Shown: positions 51,802 through 61,175, counted from the stretch's first letter. The stretch: DNA of 64,000 nt from an uncultured Alistipes sp. (GCA_937899895.1 CALBQR010000058.1:1-64000), one strand, 5' to 3'. The notes: generated by a model not told the origin, from the sequence alone. Made by a program: numbers and translations.

Positions 51802-52587
51802 ATGAAAAAGTTATTTGCAACAATGATGATCGTAGTGGCTTCGTTATCCGCTACGATGGCTATGGCCGGTAATGTTGTAACCGAAACCTATCCGATTAAG
51901 AGTAACTACACCGCAATCTCGGCTACGAATATGATCGAGGTGGTGCTCTTGGACACCCCGAAGAACTCGATTCGTGTCGAGACCGACGAGCGTTTAATGC
52001 CTTATTTGCAGATTGTCGTTAAAAACGGAGTGCTGCATTTGAGTTTTGACGATCATCGTGAGGTGGAGCGTCTGCGCAAACGTAATCTCAATCTTGCCGA
52101 CACACGTGTCTATATCTCGGCACGTGGCGTAGATACTTTTATTGCGTCGGGAATGTCAGAATTTGAGACTGAAATGACGCTAAACGCCAACACGATAACA
52201 ATCAATGCTTCGGGTATGTCATCGTTCGATTTCGAGAGGGTAGAGTGTAAGACTTTCAAACTTTCGATTTCGGGCAAAACCGAGGTAGATGCTCAGCTCC
52301 AAGCCGACAAATGCGATATCTCTGTTTCGGGAATGTCGGAGGCCGATCTCGAAGGTCGCACCGATCGTCTTTTGTTGAAATTGAGCGGTATGAGCGAGGC
52401 GTCGTTTGGTGAGCTGTATGCTCGCACGGCAGAAGTCAATGTATCGGGAATGAGCGAAGCGGAGGTGAATGCATCAGAGAGCATTACGGGTGGCGTTAGC
52501 GGTATGAGCGACCTAACAACCTACGGTTCGGCCAATGTGAATGTGTCGACCAGCGGTGGCGGATCGCATAAACACGTAAGAAAATAG
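51802..52587 (+). CDS. Head-GIN domain (DUF2807) exported protein
   Basis: 261 residues. Signal peptide (MKKLFATMMIVVASLSATMAMA), then a DUF2807 beta-helix domain. The segment of about residues 113-245 is built of SGMSE-type repeats: ASGMSEFE, ASGMSSFD, VSGMSEAD, LSGMSEAS, VSGMSEAE, VSGMSDLT, spaced about 15-25 residues, as in a right-handed beta helix. Members are called putative auto-transporter adhesin head-GIN proteins; the function is unproven. Own promoter and terminator. Confidence 0.9.
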   Translation: MKKLFATMMIVVASLSATMAMAGNVVTETYPIKSNYTAISATNMIEVVLLDTPKNSIRVETDERLMPYLQIVVKNGVLHLSFDDHREVERLRKRNLNLADTRVYISARGVDTFIASGMSEFETEMTLNANTITINASGMSSFDFERVECKTFKLSISGKTEVDAQLQADKCDISVSGMSEADLEGRTDRLLLKLSGMSEASFGELYARTAEVNVSGMSEAEVNASESITGGVSGMSDLTTYGSANVNVSTSGGGSHKHVRK

Positions 52588-52611
52588 TTCCGTACGGCTA
52601 TTCGCACGCAC

Positions 52612-52647
52612 AAGCAAGACTCTCACGCTGGGGGTCTTGCTTTTTTA
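52612..52647 (+). terminator. Terminator of the head-GIN gene
   Basis: AAGCAAGAC (52612-52620) / GTCTTGCTT (52634-52642) followed by TTTT. Confidence 0.88.
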
Positions 52648-52659
52648 TACGGATAAGTG

Positions 52660-52690
52660 ATTGGGCAATCGGAAAAAATTTATATCTTTG
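52660..52690 (+). promoter_or_regulatory. Promoter of mutS
   Basis: ATTG (52660-52663), 19 bp, TATCTTTG (52683-52690), only 14 bp before the ATG, so the leader is about 10 nt. Confidence 0.65.
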
Positions 52691-52704
52691 CTTGTTAATT
52701 ACTA

Positions 52705-55404
52705 ATGCAGACCGACGTGGCGAAGAAAGAGAAGACACAAGAGAAAAAATATGTCGAAACCCCGCTGATGAAGCAGTACTATCAGTTCAAATCGCAACAC
52801 CCCGATGCGATACTGCTCTTCCGTGTGGGCGACTTCTACGAAACATTTGGCGATGACGCAATTAAGGCGAGTTCTATTTTGGGCATAACCCTTACGCGAC
52901 GTGCCAACGGCTCGGCTTCGTCGATCGAATTGGCGGGCTTTCCTCATCACGCACTCGATACCTACTTGCCTAAATTGGTGCGAGCAGGCGAGCGTGTGGC
53001 GATTTGCGAGCAGTTGGAGGATCCGAAATTGACCAAAACGATCGTTAAACGCGGTATTATCGAGTTGGTTACTCCGGGCGTTGTCTTGGGCGATAACGTA
53101 TTGGCCGGCAAAGAAAATACCTTTCTTGCAGCGGTCTATTTCGGCAAGCAGCAAACGGGTGTTGCCTTCCTTGACCTATCGACGGGCGAGTTCTATGCAG
53201 CCGAGGGCGATGACCAATATATCGATAAATTGTTGTCGAATCTGATGCCGAAAGAGGTGATATATCAGCGTGGCGCAGACGGTCGCTTTACGAGTACATT
53301 CGGCACGCGCTATTACACATATCGCCTTGATGAGTGGGTCTTCTCGGAGGAGGTTAATCGCGGCAAACTCTGCAAGCAGTTTGGGACAACGTCGCTCAAA
53401 GGTTTCGGCATTGAGCAGATGCACGAGGGCATTTCGGCAGCAGGTGCAATCCTTCACTATCTGGAATATACCGAGCACCGCGATATCAGCCATATAGCTT
53501 CGATTGCCCGCATTGATCGCGATGAGTATGTTTGGATCGACAAATTTTCGATTCGCAATCTTGAACTTTTTGCATCAAATTCGGGTAACGAACGCAGTGG
53601 CTTTGTCGGCGTTATCGATCGTACGCTCTCACCAATGGGTGGCCGAATGATGAAACGATGGGTGGCAATGCCGTTGTTGTCGGTCGATCGTATTAATCGC
53701 CGTTTGGATGTTGTTGAATATTTCACCAAACATAAATCGCAGACCGAAGATCTGCGCGATCAACTCTCGGAGGTTGGTGATTTGGAGCGCATCGGCTCGC
53801 GCATTGCGGCGCGTAGGGTTTTGCCTCGCGAGATTGTTCAGTTGCATAACTCTCTGGATGCCATTGCAACTCTGCGCGAGCAGCTGCTCGGTAGCGATAA
53901 TGCACAGCTTGCGCAACTTGCCGAGGCTATCGATACGATGTCGGAGGTGCGCGAACGTATTGCTACACAGGTATATCCCGATCCACATAATAACAATATC
54001 TTGAAGGGCGGAGTTATCGCCGATGGTGTCGATATGGAGCTCGATGATCTGCGTCGCGTAGCTCTGCACGGCAAGGATGTGTTGATGTCGATTCAACGTC
54101 GTGAGAGCGAGGCTACGGGTATTCCTTCGCTCAAAATCAGCTATAACAATGTCTTTGGTTACTATATCGAGGTGCGCAATGCTCATAAGGATAAAGTGCC
54201 CGAAGATTGGATTCGCAAGCAGACGCTGACTGCGGCCGAGCGATATATTACAGCCGAGTTGAAAGAGTACGAGGAGAAGATTCTCGGTGCCGAGGAGAAG
54301 ATTCTGGCTATCGAGCAGCGTATCTATGCCGAGTTGTTGGACTACCTCGAAACGTGGTTGAAGCCTATGCAGCGCAATGCCTCTATCGTAGCTCAAATAG
54401 ACTGCCTGCAATCATTCGCCCGTATCGCCACTGAGCGCGGATATTGCCGCCCGACACTCGACGAGAGTCGCGTAATCGACATTAAAGCTGGTCGTCATCC
54501 CGTTATTGAGACGCTTATGCCCGTTGGAGAGGAGTATATCCCCAATGATACCTATCTCGACAACGAGAAACAGCAAATAATGATGATTACCGGACCCAAT
54601 ATGTCGGGTAAATCGGCACTGTTGCGACAGACGGCATTGATCGTGCTGATGGCGCAGATGGGATCATTCGTGCCTGCTCGATCGGCGCGTATTGGTGTTG
54701 TGGATAAGATATTTACGCGTGTCGGAGCGTCGGATAATATATCGCAGGGCGAATCGACATTTATGGTCGAGATGCTCGAATCGGCCTCGATTTTGAATAA
54801 TATTTCGGATCGAAGCCTTGTGCTGCTCGACGAGATCGGTCGCGGCACGAGTACCTACGACGGCATCTCGATTGCGTGGGCGATGGTCGAGTATCTGCAT
54901 AATAATCCTGCGGCACACGCTCGCACGTTGTTTGCTACTCACTATCACGAACTTAACGAGATGGAACAGATGTGCCAACGCGTTAAAAACTATCACGTTT
55001 CGGTCAAGGAGATTGATCGCACGATTGTCTTTTTGCGCAAGTTGGAGCGGGGTGGTACGGAGCACTCGTTCGGTATTCACGTGGCGAAGATGGCGGGTAT
55101 GCCGCGTTCGATTGTCGATCGTGCCGAGGAGATTCTGCGTAATCTCGAATTGGTCTATGGCAATAACGAGATTGTGCCGAGTAGCAGCCCCACGCGCCGC
55201 AAGAAGAGTGCAAAGAGCAACGCCGCTGCGACGGTACGTTCGGCAGCCGAGAGTGCGCCCTCGATGCAGCTCAGTATGTTCCAATTGGATGATCCTGTAT
55301 TGATTCAGATTCGTGATCAGATCAAGGGTATCGACATCAATTCGCTGACTCCGCTCGAAGCACTCAATAAACTGAACGAAATCAAGAAGATTACGGGAAT
55401 TTAA
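52705..55404 (+). CDS. mutS: DNA mismatch repair protein MutS
   Basis: 899 residues. The mismatch-reading motif FYE (DFYETFG, about residues 44-46) is intact, so it is MutS1 and not MutS2. The ATPase has Walker A GPNMSGKS (~630), Walker B LLDEIGRGTSTYDG and ATHYHEL. The C-terminal tail has a QLSMF sequence resembling a beta-clamp-binding motif, followed by a short helix-rich end. Transcript leader is very short. A strong terminator follows. Confidence 0.98.
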   Translation: MQTDVAKKEKTQEKKYVETPLMKQYYQFKSQHPDAILLFRVGDFYETFGDDAIKASSILGITLTRRANGSASSIELAGFPHHALDTYLPKLVRAGERVAICEQLEDPKLTKTIVKRGIIELVTPGVVLGDNVLAGKENTFLAAVYFGKQQTGVAFLDLSTGEFYAAEGDDQYIDKLLSNLMPKEVIYQRGADGRFTSTFGTRYYTYRLDEWVFSEEVNRGKLCKQFGTTSLKGFGIEQMHEGISAAGAILHYLEYTEHRDISHIASIARIDRDEYVWIDKFSIRNLELFASNSGNERSGFVGVIDRTLSPMGGRMMKRWVAMPLLSVDRINRRLDVVEYFTKHKSQTEDLRDQLSEVGDLERIGSRIAARRVLPREIVQLHNSLDAIATLREQLLGSDNAQLAQLAEAIDTMSEVRERIATQVYPDPHNNNILKGGVIADGVDMELDDLRRVALHGKDVLMSIQRRESEATGIPSLKISYNNVFGYYIEVRNAHKDKVPEDWIRKQTLTAAERYITAELKEYEEKILGAEEKILAIEQRIYAELLDYLETWLKPMQRNASIVAQIDCLQSFARIATERGYCRPTLDESRVIDIKAGRHPVIETLMPVGEEYIPNDTYLDNEKQQIMMITGPNMSGKSALLRQTALIVLMAQMGSFVPARSARIGVVDKIFTRVGASDNISQGESTFMVEMLESASILNNISDRSLVLLDEIGRGTSTYDGISIAWAMVEYLHNNPAAHARTLFATHYHELNEMEQMCQRVKNYHVSVKEIDRTIVFLRKLERGGTEHSFGIHVAKMAGMPRSIVDRAEEILRNLELVYGNNEIVPSSSPTRRKKSAKSNAAATVRSAAESAPSMQLSMFQLDDPVLIQIRDQIKGIDINSLTPLEALNKLNEIKKITGI

Positions 55405-55424
55405 CAATGCTCTCGATAGCTAAT

Positions 55425-55457
55425 AAACGCAATCCTCCACGCAGGGTTGCGTTTTTT
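55425..55457 (+). terminator. Terminator of mutS
   Basis: AAACGCAATCCT (55425-55436) / AGGGTTGCGTTT (55443-55454) followed by T. Confidence 0.88.
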
Positions 55458-55458
55458 G

Positions 55459-55489
55459 TTTGTAGAATCGGATAAATTGTGTAATTTTG
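55459..55489 (+). promoter_or_regulatory. Promoter of the 55.5-kb transcript
   Basis: TTTG (55459-55462), 19 bp, TAATTTTG (55482-55489): a full consensus promoter far (about 250 bp) from the next start codon. Confidence 0.7.
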
Positions 55490-55495
55490 CTCTGA

Positions 55496-55694
55496 CATAT
55501 TAATAAATACACGGAAGGTGTAGCTTATTCTCGCTAAACGAACGTAGGAAATTCGATTTTGAGAAGAGATTGGCTAACAACTTGCCGCGTCATATCCTTA
55601 TATGGGTTATGGCGTGGGGCTGTTGCTTGTTTTATTCTCAATGGTTTCCTACGACCAGTTTAGCTAAAATGAGTCTTCGGCACCACGCTTTCTT
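55496..55694 (+). ncRNA. Candidate structured RNA (rod-shaped; 6S-like or long leader)
   Basis: Between the promoter and the lipoprotein gene the sequence folds back on itself in successive nested stems: GCTAAAC (55533-55539) / GTTTAGC (55658-55664); CGTAGGAAA (55543-55551) / TTTCCTACG (55645-55653); TTGAGAA (55559-55565) / TTCTCAA (55635-55641); AACAA (55576-55580) / TTGTT (55627-55631); and an apical stem 55585-55597 / 55605-55617 with mostly canonical pairs and a 7-nt loop. A long rod with internal loops is the shape of 6S RNA, but I recognise no conserved 6S sequence. It could equally be the 5' leader of the downstream gene. Ends are approximate. Confidence 0.5.
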
Positions 55695-55740
55695 TTTGGC
55701 TAAATGTCGCCGAGGTGCGGGCGGCACAAAACTAAATCAA

Positions 55741-56109
55741 ATGAAGAGATTGATTATGGCAGTTGTAGTCGTGCTTTCGACTATGCTGGTTGGTTGCGGT
55801 CATTCGTTTTATCCGACTGATAACCACAACTTTGCAACAACAAATGTAAACATTGGTGAGGGTAATTTCCACGTCGTTGGTATGGCTGAGGGTAAGGCAA
55901 GTGCCACGTACGTATTGGGTATTGGTGGCTTGTCAAGAACGGCGATCAAATCAAATGCCTATGCCGAAATGGTTCAAAATGCAAATCTGCAAGGATCGCA
56001 AATGATTGTAAATGCTACAATTGAGACTAAAACTCGTGGTTTTGCACCGTTTGTAGTAAAGCACGAAGTGAAATACCACGGCGTGATAATTGAGTTTGAC
56101 AAAGAATAG
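55741..56109 (+). CDS. Small lipoprotein, DUF6567/TRL-like
   Basis: 122 residues. Lipoprotein signal MKRLIMAVVVVLSTMLVGC, mature part with NVNIGEGNFHVVGMAEGKA and ANLQGSQMIVNATIETK, a pattern I associate with DUF6567/TRL-like proteins. The open frame runs upstream to 55570, but that extension coincides with the RNA hairpin arms and has no coding character, so ATG 55741 is used. Preceded by a 250-nt structured leader or ncRNA. Function unknown. Confidence 0.78.
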   Translation: MKRLIMAVVVVLSTMLVGCGHSFYPTDNHNFATTNVNIGEGNFHVVGMAEGKASATYVLGIGGLSRTAIKSNAYAEMVQNANLQGSQMIVNATIETKTRGFAPFVVKHEVKYHGVIIEFDKE

Positions 56110-56120
56110 TCAGCCAATAC

Positions 56121-56154
56121 AAAAAAGCGAAGGCTTACGCGCCTTCGCTTTTTA
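56121..56154. terminator. Bidirectional terminator between the lipoprotein gene and udk
   Basis: AAAAAGCGAAGGC (56122-56134) / GCCTTCGCTTTTT (56141-56153), 13-bp perfect stem, convergent genes. Confidence 0.9.
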
Positions 56155-56171
56155 ATTTCGTTTATTATGAA

Positions 56172-56786
56172 TTATCGAATCAACGAACGGATATTTTCGA
56201 TCAACATCGAAACCGCTACCGAGTTGAAACCGCCCTCGGGGATAATCACGTCAGCATACTTTTTGCTCGGCTCAACGAACTCCTCGTGCATCGGCTTGAC
56301 CGTCGTAACATACTGATCAATAACCGACTGCATCGTGCGACCGCGATCGCAAACGTCGCGCAAAATACGACGTGCCAAACGCAAATCAGCGTCAGTATCG
56401 ACAAACACCTTGATATCCATCATATCGCGCAGCTCCTTATTCTCGAAGATCAAAATACCATCGACAATAATCACACGCGAAGGCTTCACCAAAACGGTCT
56501 CCTCCATACGATTGTGCTCGACAAACGAATATACGGGGTGCTCGATAGGCACGTTGTTCTTCAATGCCTTCAAGTGATCGACCAACATCTGCGTATCGAA
56601 CGCCTGTGGGTGGTCGTAGTTGAGCTTCGTGCGCTCCTCGTAGGTCAGTTCGTTGTGCGCCTTATAGTAGAAATCGTGGCAGAGGGTTACAACGTCGTCG
56701 CCCTCAAAAGCCTCGCGCAGTCGCTTTACCAATGTACTCTTGCCAGAACCCGTTCCTCCGGCAACTCCAATGATCGTTACGTTCAT
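56172..56786 (-). CDS. udk: Uridine kinase
   Basis: 204 residues. Walker A GGTGSGKSTLVKRL near residues 10-23, then LCHDFYYKAHNELTYEERTKLNYDHPQAFD, and RRILRDVCDRGRT: the Udk family that phosphorylates uridine and cytidine in pyrimidine salvage. Length is typical. Minus-strand gene downstream of gyrB with 90 bp between. Confidence 0.96.
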   Translation of the reverse strand: MNVTIIGVAGGTGSGKSTLVKRLREAFEGDDVVTLCHDFYYKAHNELTYEERTKLNYDHPQAFDTQMLVDHLKALKNNVPIEHPVYSFVEHNRMEETVLVKPSRVIIVDGILIFENKELRDMMDIKVFVDTDADLRLARRILRDVCDRGRTMQSVIDQYVTTVKPMHEEFVEPSKKYADVIIPEGGFNSVAVSMLIENIRSLIR

Positions 56787-56876
56787 AATGGGGTAGTGTT
56801 TAGTTTGTTATTATATGAAAAGATTGGAAACTCCACATCTCGGCGGGCGTTCCCAATCTCTCATTGTCAATAGTTA

Positions 56877-58838
56877 TTATGCGTCAATATTTGCGTAGCG
56901 AGCGTTCTTCTCGATGAACTCACGGCGAGGAGGCACATCGTCGCCCATCAACATCGAGAAAATGCGGTCAGCCTCAGCGGCATTCTCGATCGTAACCTGA
57001 CGCAGGATACGCGTTTCGGGATTCATCGTAGTCTCCCACAACTGCTCGGCATTCATCTCACCAAGACCTTTGTAACGCTGTACGTGCAATCCCTTGCCAC
57101 CCAACTCTGCCGAGATAGCATCGCGCTCCTCGTCGGTCCAGCAATAACGCTGAACGTTACCCTTCTTAACCATATAGAGGGGCGGGGTAGCGATATAGAT
57201 ATGACCATTCTCGATCAGAGCCTTCATCTTGCGGAAGAAGAAGGTCAGCATAAGCGTTGCAATATGGCTACCATCGACGTCGGCATCGGTCATAATGATA
57301 ATCTTGTCGTAGCGCAGTTTATCGAGGTTCAAAGCCTTATTATCCTCCTCGGTTCCAATCGTAACACCCAGAGCGATAAACATATTCTTGATCTCCTCGT
57401 TTTCCCACATCTTATGCTCCTGTGCCTTCTCGATGTTCAGAATCTTACCACGCAGAGGCATAATTGCCTGGAACTGACGGTCGCGGCCCTGTTTAGCCGT
57501 ACCACCTGCCGAATCACCCTCGACGAAGAAGATCTCGGCAATCGAACGATCGCGGCTCGAACAGTCTGCCAACTTGCCCGGCAGGCCCGAACCTGACAGC
57601 GGAGTCTTACGCTGCACCAATTCGCGTGCGTGGCGTGCAGCGTGGCGTGCCGTAGCTGCCAAAATGACCTTCTGCACAATTGCGCGAGCGTCTTTCGGAT
57701 GCTCCTCCAAATAGAGCGACAGAGCCTGCGAAACGGCTGCATCAACCGATGCAACAACCTCGCTGTTACCCAATTTGGTCTTGGTCTGACCCTCAAACTG
57801 GGGCTCTGCAACCTTAACCGAGATAACGGCTGTCAAACCTTCGCGGAAGTCATCGCCATTGATGTCAAACTTCAACTTGGCCAGCATACCCGACTCATCG
57901 GCATACTTTTTCAGCGTGCGGGTCAGTGCGCGGCGGAAACCGGTGAGGTGGGTACCACCCTCAATGGTGTTGATATTGTTTACATACGAATGTACATTCT
58001 CCGAGAATGAGTTGTTGTACTGCATAGCAACCTCGACGGGCACGCCATCGCGCTCGGTGTCGATATAGATCACCGATTCGATCAGCGTCTCGCCACGTGT
58101 AGCGTCAAGATACTTGACAAACTCCTTCAAACCATCGTGCGAATAGAATGTCTCGCTACGGAATTCGCCATTCTCGTCCTGCTGGCGACGGTCGGTCAGG
58201 ATCAACTTGATACCTTTGTTCAAATATGCCAACTCGCGCAGACGCGCTGCCAAAATATCGTACTTATATTCGGTAGTGATAAAGATATCGCCATCGGGCT
58301 TGAAGGTTACGATCGTACCCGTAGTATCAATCTTGCCCACAACCTCCATAGGAGAGGTGGGAGCACCCTTGCTATATGACTGGCGGTAGATATTGCCGTT
58401 GCGATGCACCTCGGCAATCAGCTTGACCGAAAGCGCATTAACGCACGATACACCGACACCGTGCAGACCGCCCGATACTTTATAACTATCTTTATTGAAC
58501 TTACCGCCGGCGTGCAGGACCGTCAATACCACTTCGAGAGCCGACTTGCCCTCTTTCTCGTGCATATCTGTCGGAATACCACGACCATTATCCTCGACGG
58601 TGATCGAGTCATCTTCATTGATGGTTACTTTGATGTCGGTACAATAGCCCGCCAGAGCCTCGTCGATCGAGTTATCGACAACCTCATAAACCAAGTGGTG
58701 CAGACCCTTTTCGCCCACATCACCAATATACATTGCGGGTCTTTTGCGTACCGCTTCAAGACCTTCCAACACCTGAATACTGGAAGCCGAATACTCCTCT
58801 TCGTTGTGTTGCTTTACGTTTTCCAAATCGTTGTTCAT
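56877..58838 (-). CDS. gyrB: DNA gyrase subunit B
   Basis: 653 residues. GHKL ATPase motifs: VDNSIDEALAGYC, VEDNGRGIPTDMHEKEGKSALEVVLT, and KVSGGLHGVGVSCVNALS. TOPRIM domain: FFVEGDSAGGTAKQGRDRQFQAIMPLRGKILNIEKA and MTDADVDGSHIATL. Ends with the usual C-terminal GEMNAEQLWETTMNPETR. The short eukaryote-like insertion of proteobacterial GyrB is absent, normal for this phylum. Confidence 0.97.
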   Translation of the reverse strand: MNNDLENVKQHNEEEYSASSIQVLEGLEAVRKRPAMYIGDVGEKGLHHLVYEVVDNSIDEALAGYCTDIKVTINEDDSITVEDNGRGIPTDMHEKEGKSALEVVLTVLHAGGKFNKDSYKVSGGLHGVGVSCVNALSVKLIAEVHRNGNIYRQSYSKGAPTSPMEVVGKIDTTGTIVTFKPDGDIFITTEYKYDILAARLRELAYLNKGIKLILTDRRQQDENGEFRSETFYSHDGLKEFVKYLDATRGETLIESVIYIDTERDGVPVEVAMQYNNSFSENVHSYVNNINTIEGGTHLTGFRRALTRTLKKYADESGMLAKLKFDINGDDFREGLTAVISVKVAEPQFEGQTKTKLGNSEVVASVDAAVSQALSLYLEEHPKDARAIVQKVILAATARHAARHARELVQRKTPLSGSGLPGKLADCSSRDRSIAEIFFVEGDSAGGTAKQGRDRQFQAIMPLRGKILNIEKAQEHKMWENEEIKNMFIALGVTIGTEEDNKALNLDKLRYDKIIIMTDADVDGSHIATLMLTFFFRKMKALIENGHIYIATPPLYMVKKGNVQRYCWTDEERDAISAELGGKGLHVQRYKGLGEMNAEQLWETTMNPETRILRQVTIENAAEADRIFSMLMGDDVPPRREFIEKNARYANIDA

Positions 58839-58858
58839 TGTTGATCAAATAATTCCTG

Positions 58859-58890
58859 CAAATTTACAATTTATTTGGATAAACAACAAC
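58859..58890 (-). promoter_or_regulatory. Promoter of gyrB
   Basis: TAAATTTG (58866-58859) with GTTG (58890-58887), 20 bp, minus strand. Confidence 0.55.
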
Positions 58891-58946
58891 TTTTTAGGGC
58901 TAAAAAACACCCTTTTATAGCGTAAAAATCTATTTTTTCGGGGCGT

Positions 58947-59588
58947 TTATTCCACTTGTTCGACTGTAATGTCGGGATTGGTGTGCAGAACCTCGATAAA
59001 GCCCTTTTCATCGTTGCCGATAAGCGAACGAACAACGACCTCAATTCGGTAGCCGCTACTGCTGTCAAGTCGGTTCATCTCATACGAGATGATTTGATAA
59101 CCGACTTGTTGCAGGTCGATATAGACGCGTTGCGCCACTTCGCGTTTTGAGGTTAAAAGCGAGATGTATATTCGACGTAATCCGAGTTTGCGAAATAGTG
59201 TATTGAAGGCCTCTAATCCGATAAGTGTAAAGATTGTTGCTGCAACAGCTACCGAAAACAGACCGCCTCCTGCTGCCATACCTATACCCGATACTGCCCA
59301 AAGACTTGCGGCGGTTGTCAGACCTCGTACCACTTGTCGCTGGAAGATAATAGTTCCCGCACCTATAAAACCTATTCCGCTGACAACTTGTGCTGCTACG
59401 CGGCTAAAATCCACCTGCGTCGAATCGCCAAATCCATAACGCGAAATGATCATAAACAGAGCACTGCCGAGTGCGACAAGAAAATGCGTTTTCACGCCCG
59501 CATCTTTGGCTCGATATTCACGATCGAAGCCAACAATGGTGGCAAGCACACAAGCTACCACCAATCGCAAAATCAGATCCCAATTCAT
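58947..59588 (-). CDS. MgtC/SapB family membrane protein
   Basis: 213 residues. Four to five N-terminal membrane segments with the MgtC signature VGFDREYRAKDAGVKTHFLVALGSALFMIISRYG and GIGFIGAGTI, then a soluble C-terminal ACT-like domain of about 80 residues. MgtC proteins affect F-ATPase, magnesium and phosphate homeostasis. The promoter is not clear (a CATATTTG lies upstream). Divergent from the beta-barrel gene. Confidence 0.93.
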   Translation of the reverse strand: MNWDLILRLVVACVLATIVGFDREYRAKDAGVKTHFLVALGSALFMIISRYGFGDSTQVDFSRVAAQVVSGIGFIGAGTIIFQRQVVRGLTTAASLWAVSGIGMAAGGGLFSVAVAATIFTLIGLEAFNTLFRKLGLRRIYISLLTSKREVAQRVYIDLQQVGYQIISYEMNRLDSSSGYRIEVVVRSLIGNDEKGFIEVLHTNPDITVEQVE

Positions 59589-59650
59589 TGTTGCAAAAGT
59601 CTATCTTCGGCTTTATCACAAGCAAATATGGTGCAGAGGTGCGTCTGCCG

Positions 59651-59682
59651 TTTGTTATTGTAATATTTAATAGCTATCTTTG
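59651..59682 (+). promoter_or_regulatory. Promoter of the beta-barrel gene at 59.7 kb
   Basis: TTTG (59651-59654), 20 bp, TATCTTTG (59675-59682): exact consensus. Confidence 0.75.
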
Positions 59683-59724
59683 TTTTTGAATAGTAAAAGA
59701 AATTTAACTCTAACAATTAAGTTT

Positions 59725-60228
59725 ATGAAGAAAATTTTACTCGTTTTGGCAGTTGTGTTTGGTTTGAGTACGACTGCTATGGCACAGCAGAAGGGCGACG
59801 CGTTTATTGGTGGCGCAATTGGTTTCTCGGCAGGTACAGATCAATCTGCAAGTTTTGGTTTGGCAGTCGAGGGTGGTGGCTTTGTTGCCAATCGTTTGGC
59901 GCTGAGTGGTTCGGTGGCTTATAATTTAATTGGTGGCGAGATTCACGCCATTACCTTTGGTCCAAAGCTCTCTTACTATGCTCGTTTGGCTGATAAATTC
60001 TATTACACATCTGGTGTTAGCGTTGTTGGTGCATACGTTAATGTTGGAGGCGCTGATGGGGGCGATGTAGGTATAGGTTTGGATTTGGCGGCATTCGAGT
60101 TCCGCCCGACACCGCACTTTGGTATGAACATCAATCTGTTTTCGATGAGCGCGTTGTTTAACAATGGTTTTTCGTTCTCGGCAGATATGATGATGAATAC
60201 ATCGGTATCGTTCCGCTACTATTTCTAA
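59725..60228 (+). CDS. Small outer membrane beta-barrel protein
   Basis: 167 residues from ATG 59725. Signal peptide MKKILLVLAVVFGLSTTAMAQ, followed by GDAFIGGAIGFSAGT and alternating strands, and a terminal SVSFRYYF with a C-terminal aromatic residue, typical of eight-stranded outer membrane barrels (OmpX/OmpA-barrel-like). Strong consensus promoter suggests abundant expression. Specific role unknown. Confidence 0.82.
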   Translation: MKKILLVLAVVFGLSTTAMAQQKGDAFIGGAIGFSAGTDQSASFGLAVEGGGFVANRLALSGSVAYNLIGGEIHAITFGPKLSYYARLADKFYYTSGVSVVGAYVNVGGADGGDVGIGLDLAAFEFRPTPHFGMNINLFSMSALFNNGFSFSADMMMNTSVSFRYYF

Positions 60229-60275
60229 ATCAAAAGACAAGATAATTTTGAATCTTGAATTTTGAATTTTGAATT

Positions 60276-60307
60276 AAAAAACGCTCGGCGCAAACCGAGC
60301 GTTTTTA
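60276..60307 (+). terminator. Terminator of the beta-barrel gene
   Basis: AAACGCTCGG (60279-60288) / CCGAGCGTTT (60295-60304) followed by T. Just before it, 60245-60275 is a short run of TTTTGAAT-type 8-bp repeats. Confidence 0.85.
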
Positions 60308-60315
60308 TTTCTCCC

Positions 60316-60646
60316 CACTTGGTGGGGGGGTGGCGGGAGTCGAACCGAAGTCGCCATTTGGCGGATGAGGTCATCGAAGGCATGCCGTAGTCGCCGCAGG
60401 CGGTGCGGATAAACACGCCGAGATAACCCGCGTCCAAAGAAAAACAGCGTCCGAAATCAATCGAACGCTGTCAAAAGTCCTCACTTGGTGGAGGTGGCGG
60501 GAGTCGAACCGAAGTCGCCATCTGGCGGATGAGGTCATCGAAGGCGTGCCGTAGTCGCCGTAGGCGGTGCGGAAAAACACGCCGAGATAACCCGCGTCCA
60601 AAGAAAAACAGCGTCCGAAGTTAATCGAACGCTGCTAAAAAGTCCT
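60316..60646. repeat. Tandem 165-bp repeats containing pieces of the tmRNA 3' end
   Basis: Two near-identical units (60316-60481 and 60482-60646) lie end to end and run straight into the tmRNA gene. Read on the minus strand each unit carries GGACGCGGG and GGTTCGACTCCCGCC, the two sides of the tmRNA T arm, plus the acceptor CACCTCC, but with 80 bp inserted in the T loop (e.g. 60347-60426 in the first unit), followed by a copy of the tmRNA terminator hairpin. They differ at only about ten positions. Small ORFs across them are repeat artefacts. I see no transposase or integrase. Confidence 0.85.
60601..60634 (-). terminator. Terminator of tmRNA
   Basis: CAGCGTTCGA / TCGGACGCTG with one mismatch, followed by TTTTTC on the minus strand. 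A duplicate is in the outer repeat unit at about 60434-60470. Confidence 0.75.
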
Positions 60647-60651
60647 CACTC

Positions 60652-61054
<403 letters not shown>

Positions 61055-61094
61055 GAACTCTCGTTCGTCGGGTCGAACTGCTGTAATAACGCCA

Positions 61095-61102
61095 CAAAGA
61101 TA
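61095..61102 (-). promoter_or_regulatory. -7 box of tmRNA
   Basis: TATCTTTG on the minus strand, about 40 bp upstream of the mature 5' end. Confidence 0.55.
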
Positions 61103-61120
61103 GTGCATTTTCTTGGAAAT

Positions 61121-61152
61121 ATTGCGAAATCTGCATAAAAACACTATCTTTG
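61121..61152 (+). promoter_or_regulatory. Promoter of the ftsE-like gene
   Basis: ATTG (61121-61124), 20 bp, TATCTTTG (61145-61152), 23 bp before the ATG; divergent to the tmRNA promoter. Confidence 0.65.
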
Positions 61153-61175
61153 TTCTAAACTTTTACTTTCTACAA

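Noticed and set aside
55570..55740. N-terminal extension of the lipoprotein frame from a TTG
   Set aside because: The extension coincides with complementary RNA arms, precedes a perfect lipoprotein signal and lacks its own initiation signals.
60225..60601. Two small minus-strand frames giving similar peptides (MDAGYLGVF...)
   Set aside because: They are translations of the tmRNA-derived repeat units, so the similarity reflects DNA repetition rather than a protein family.
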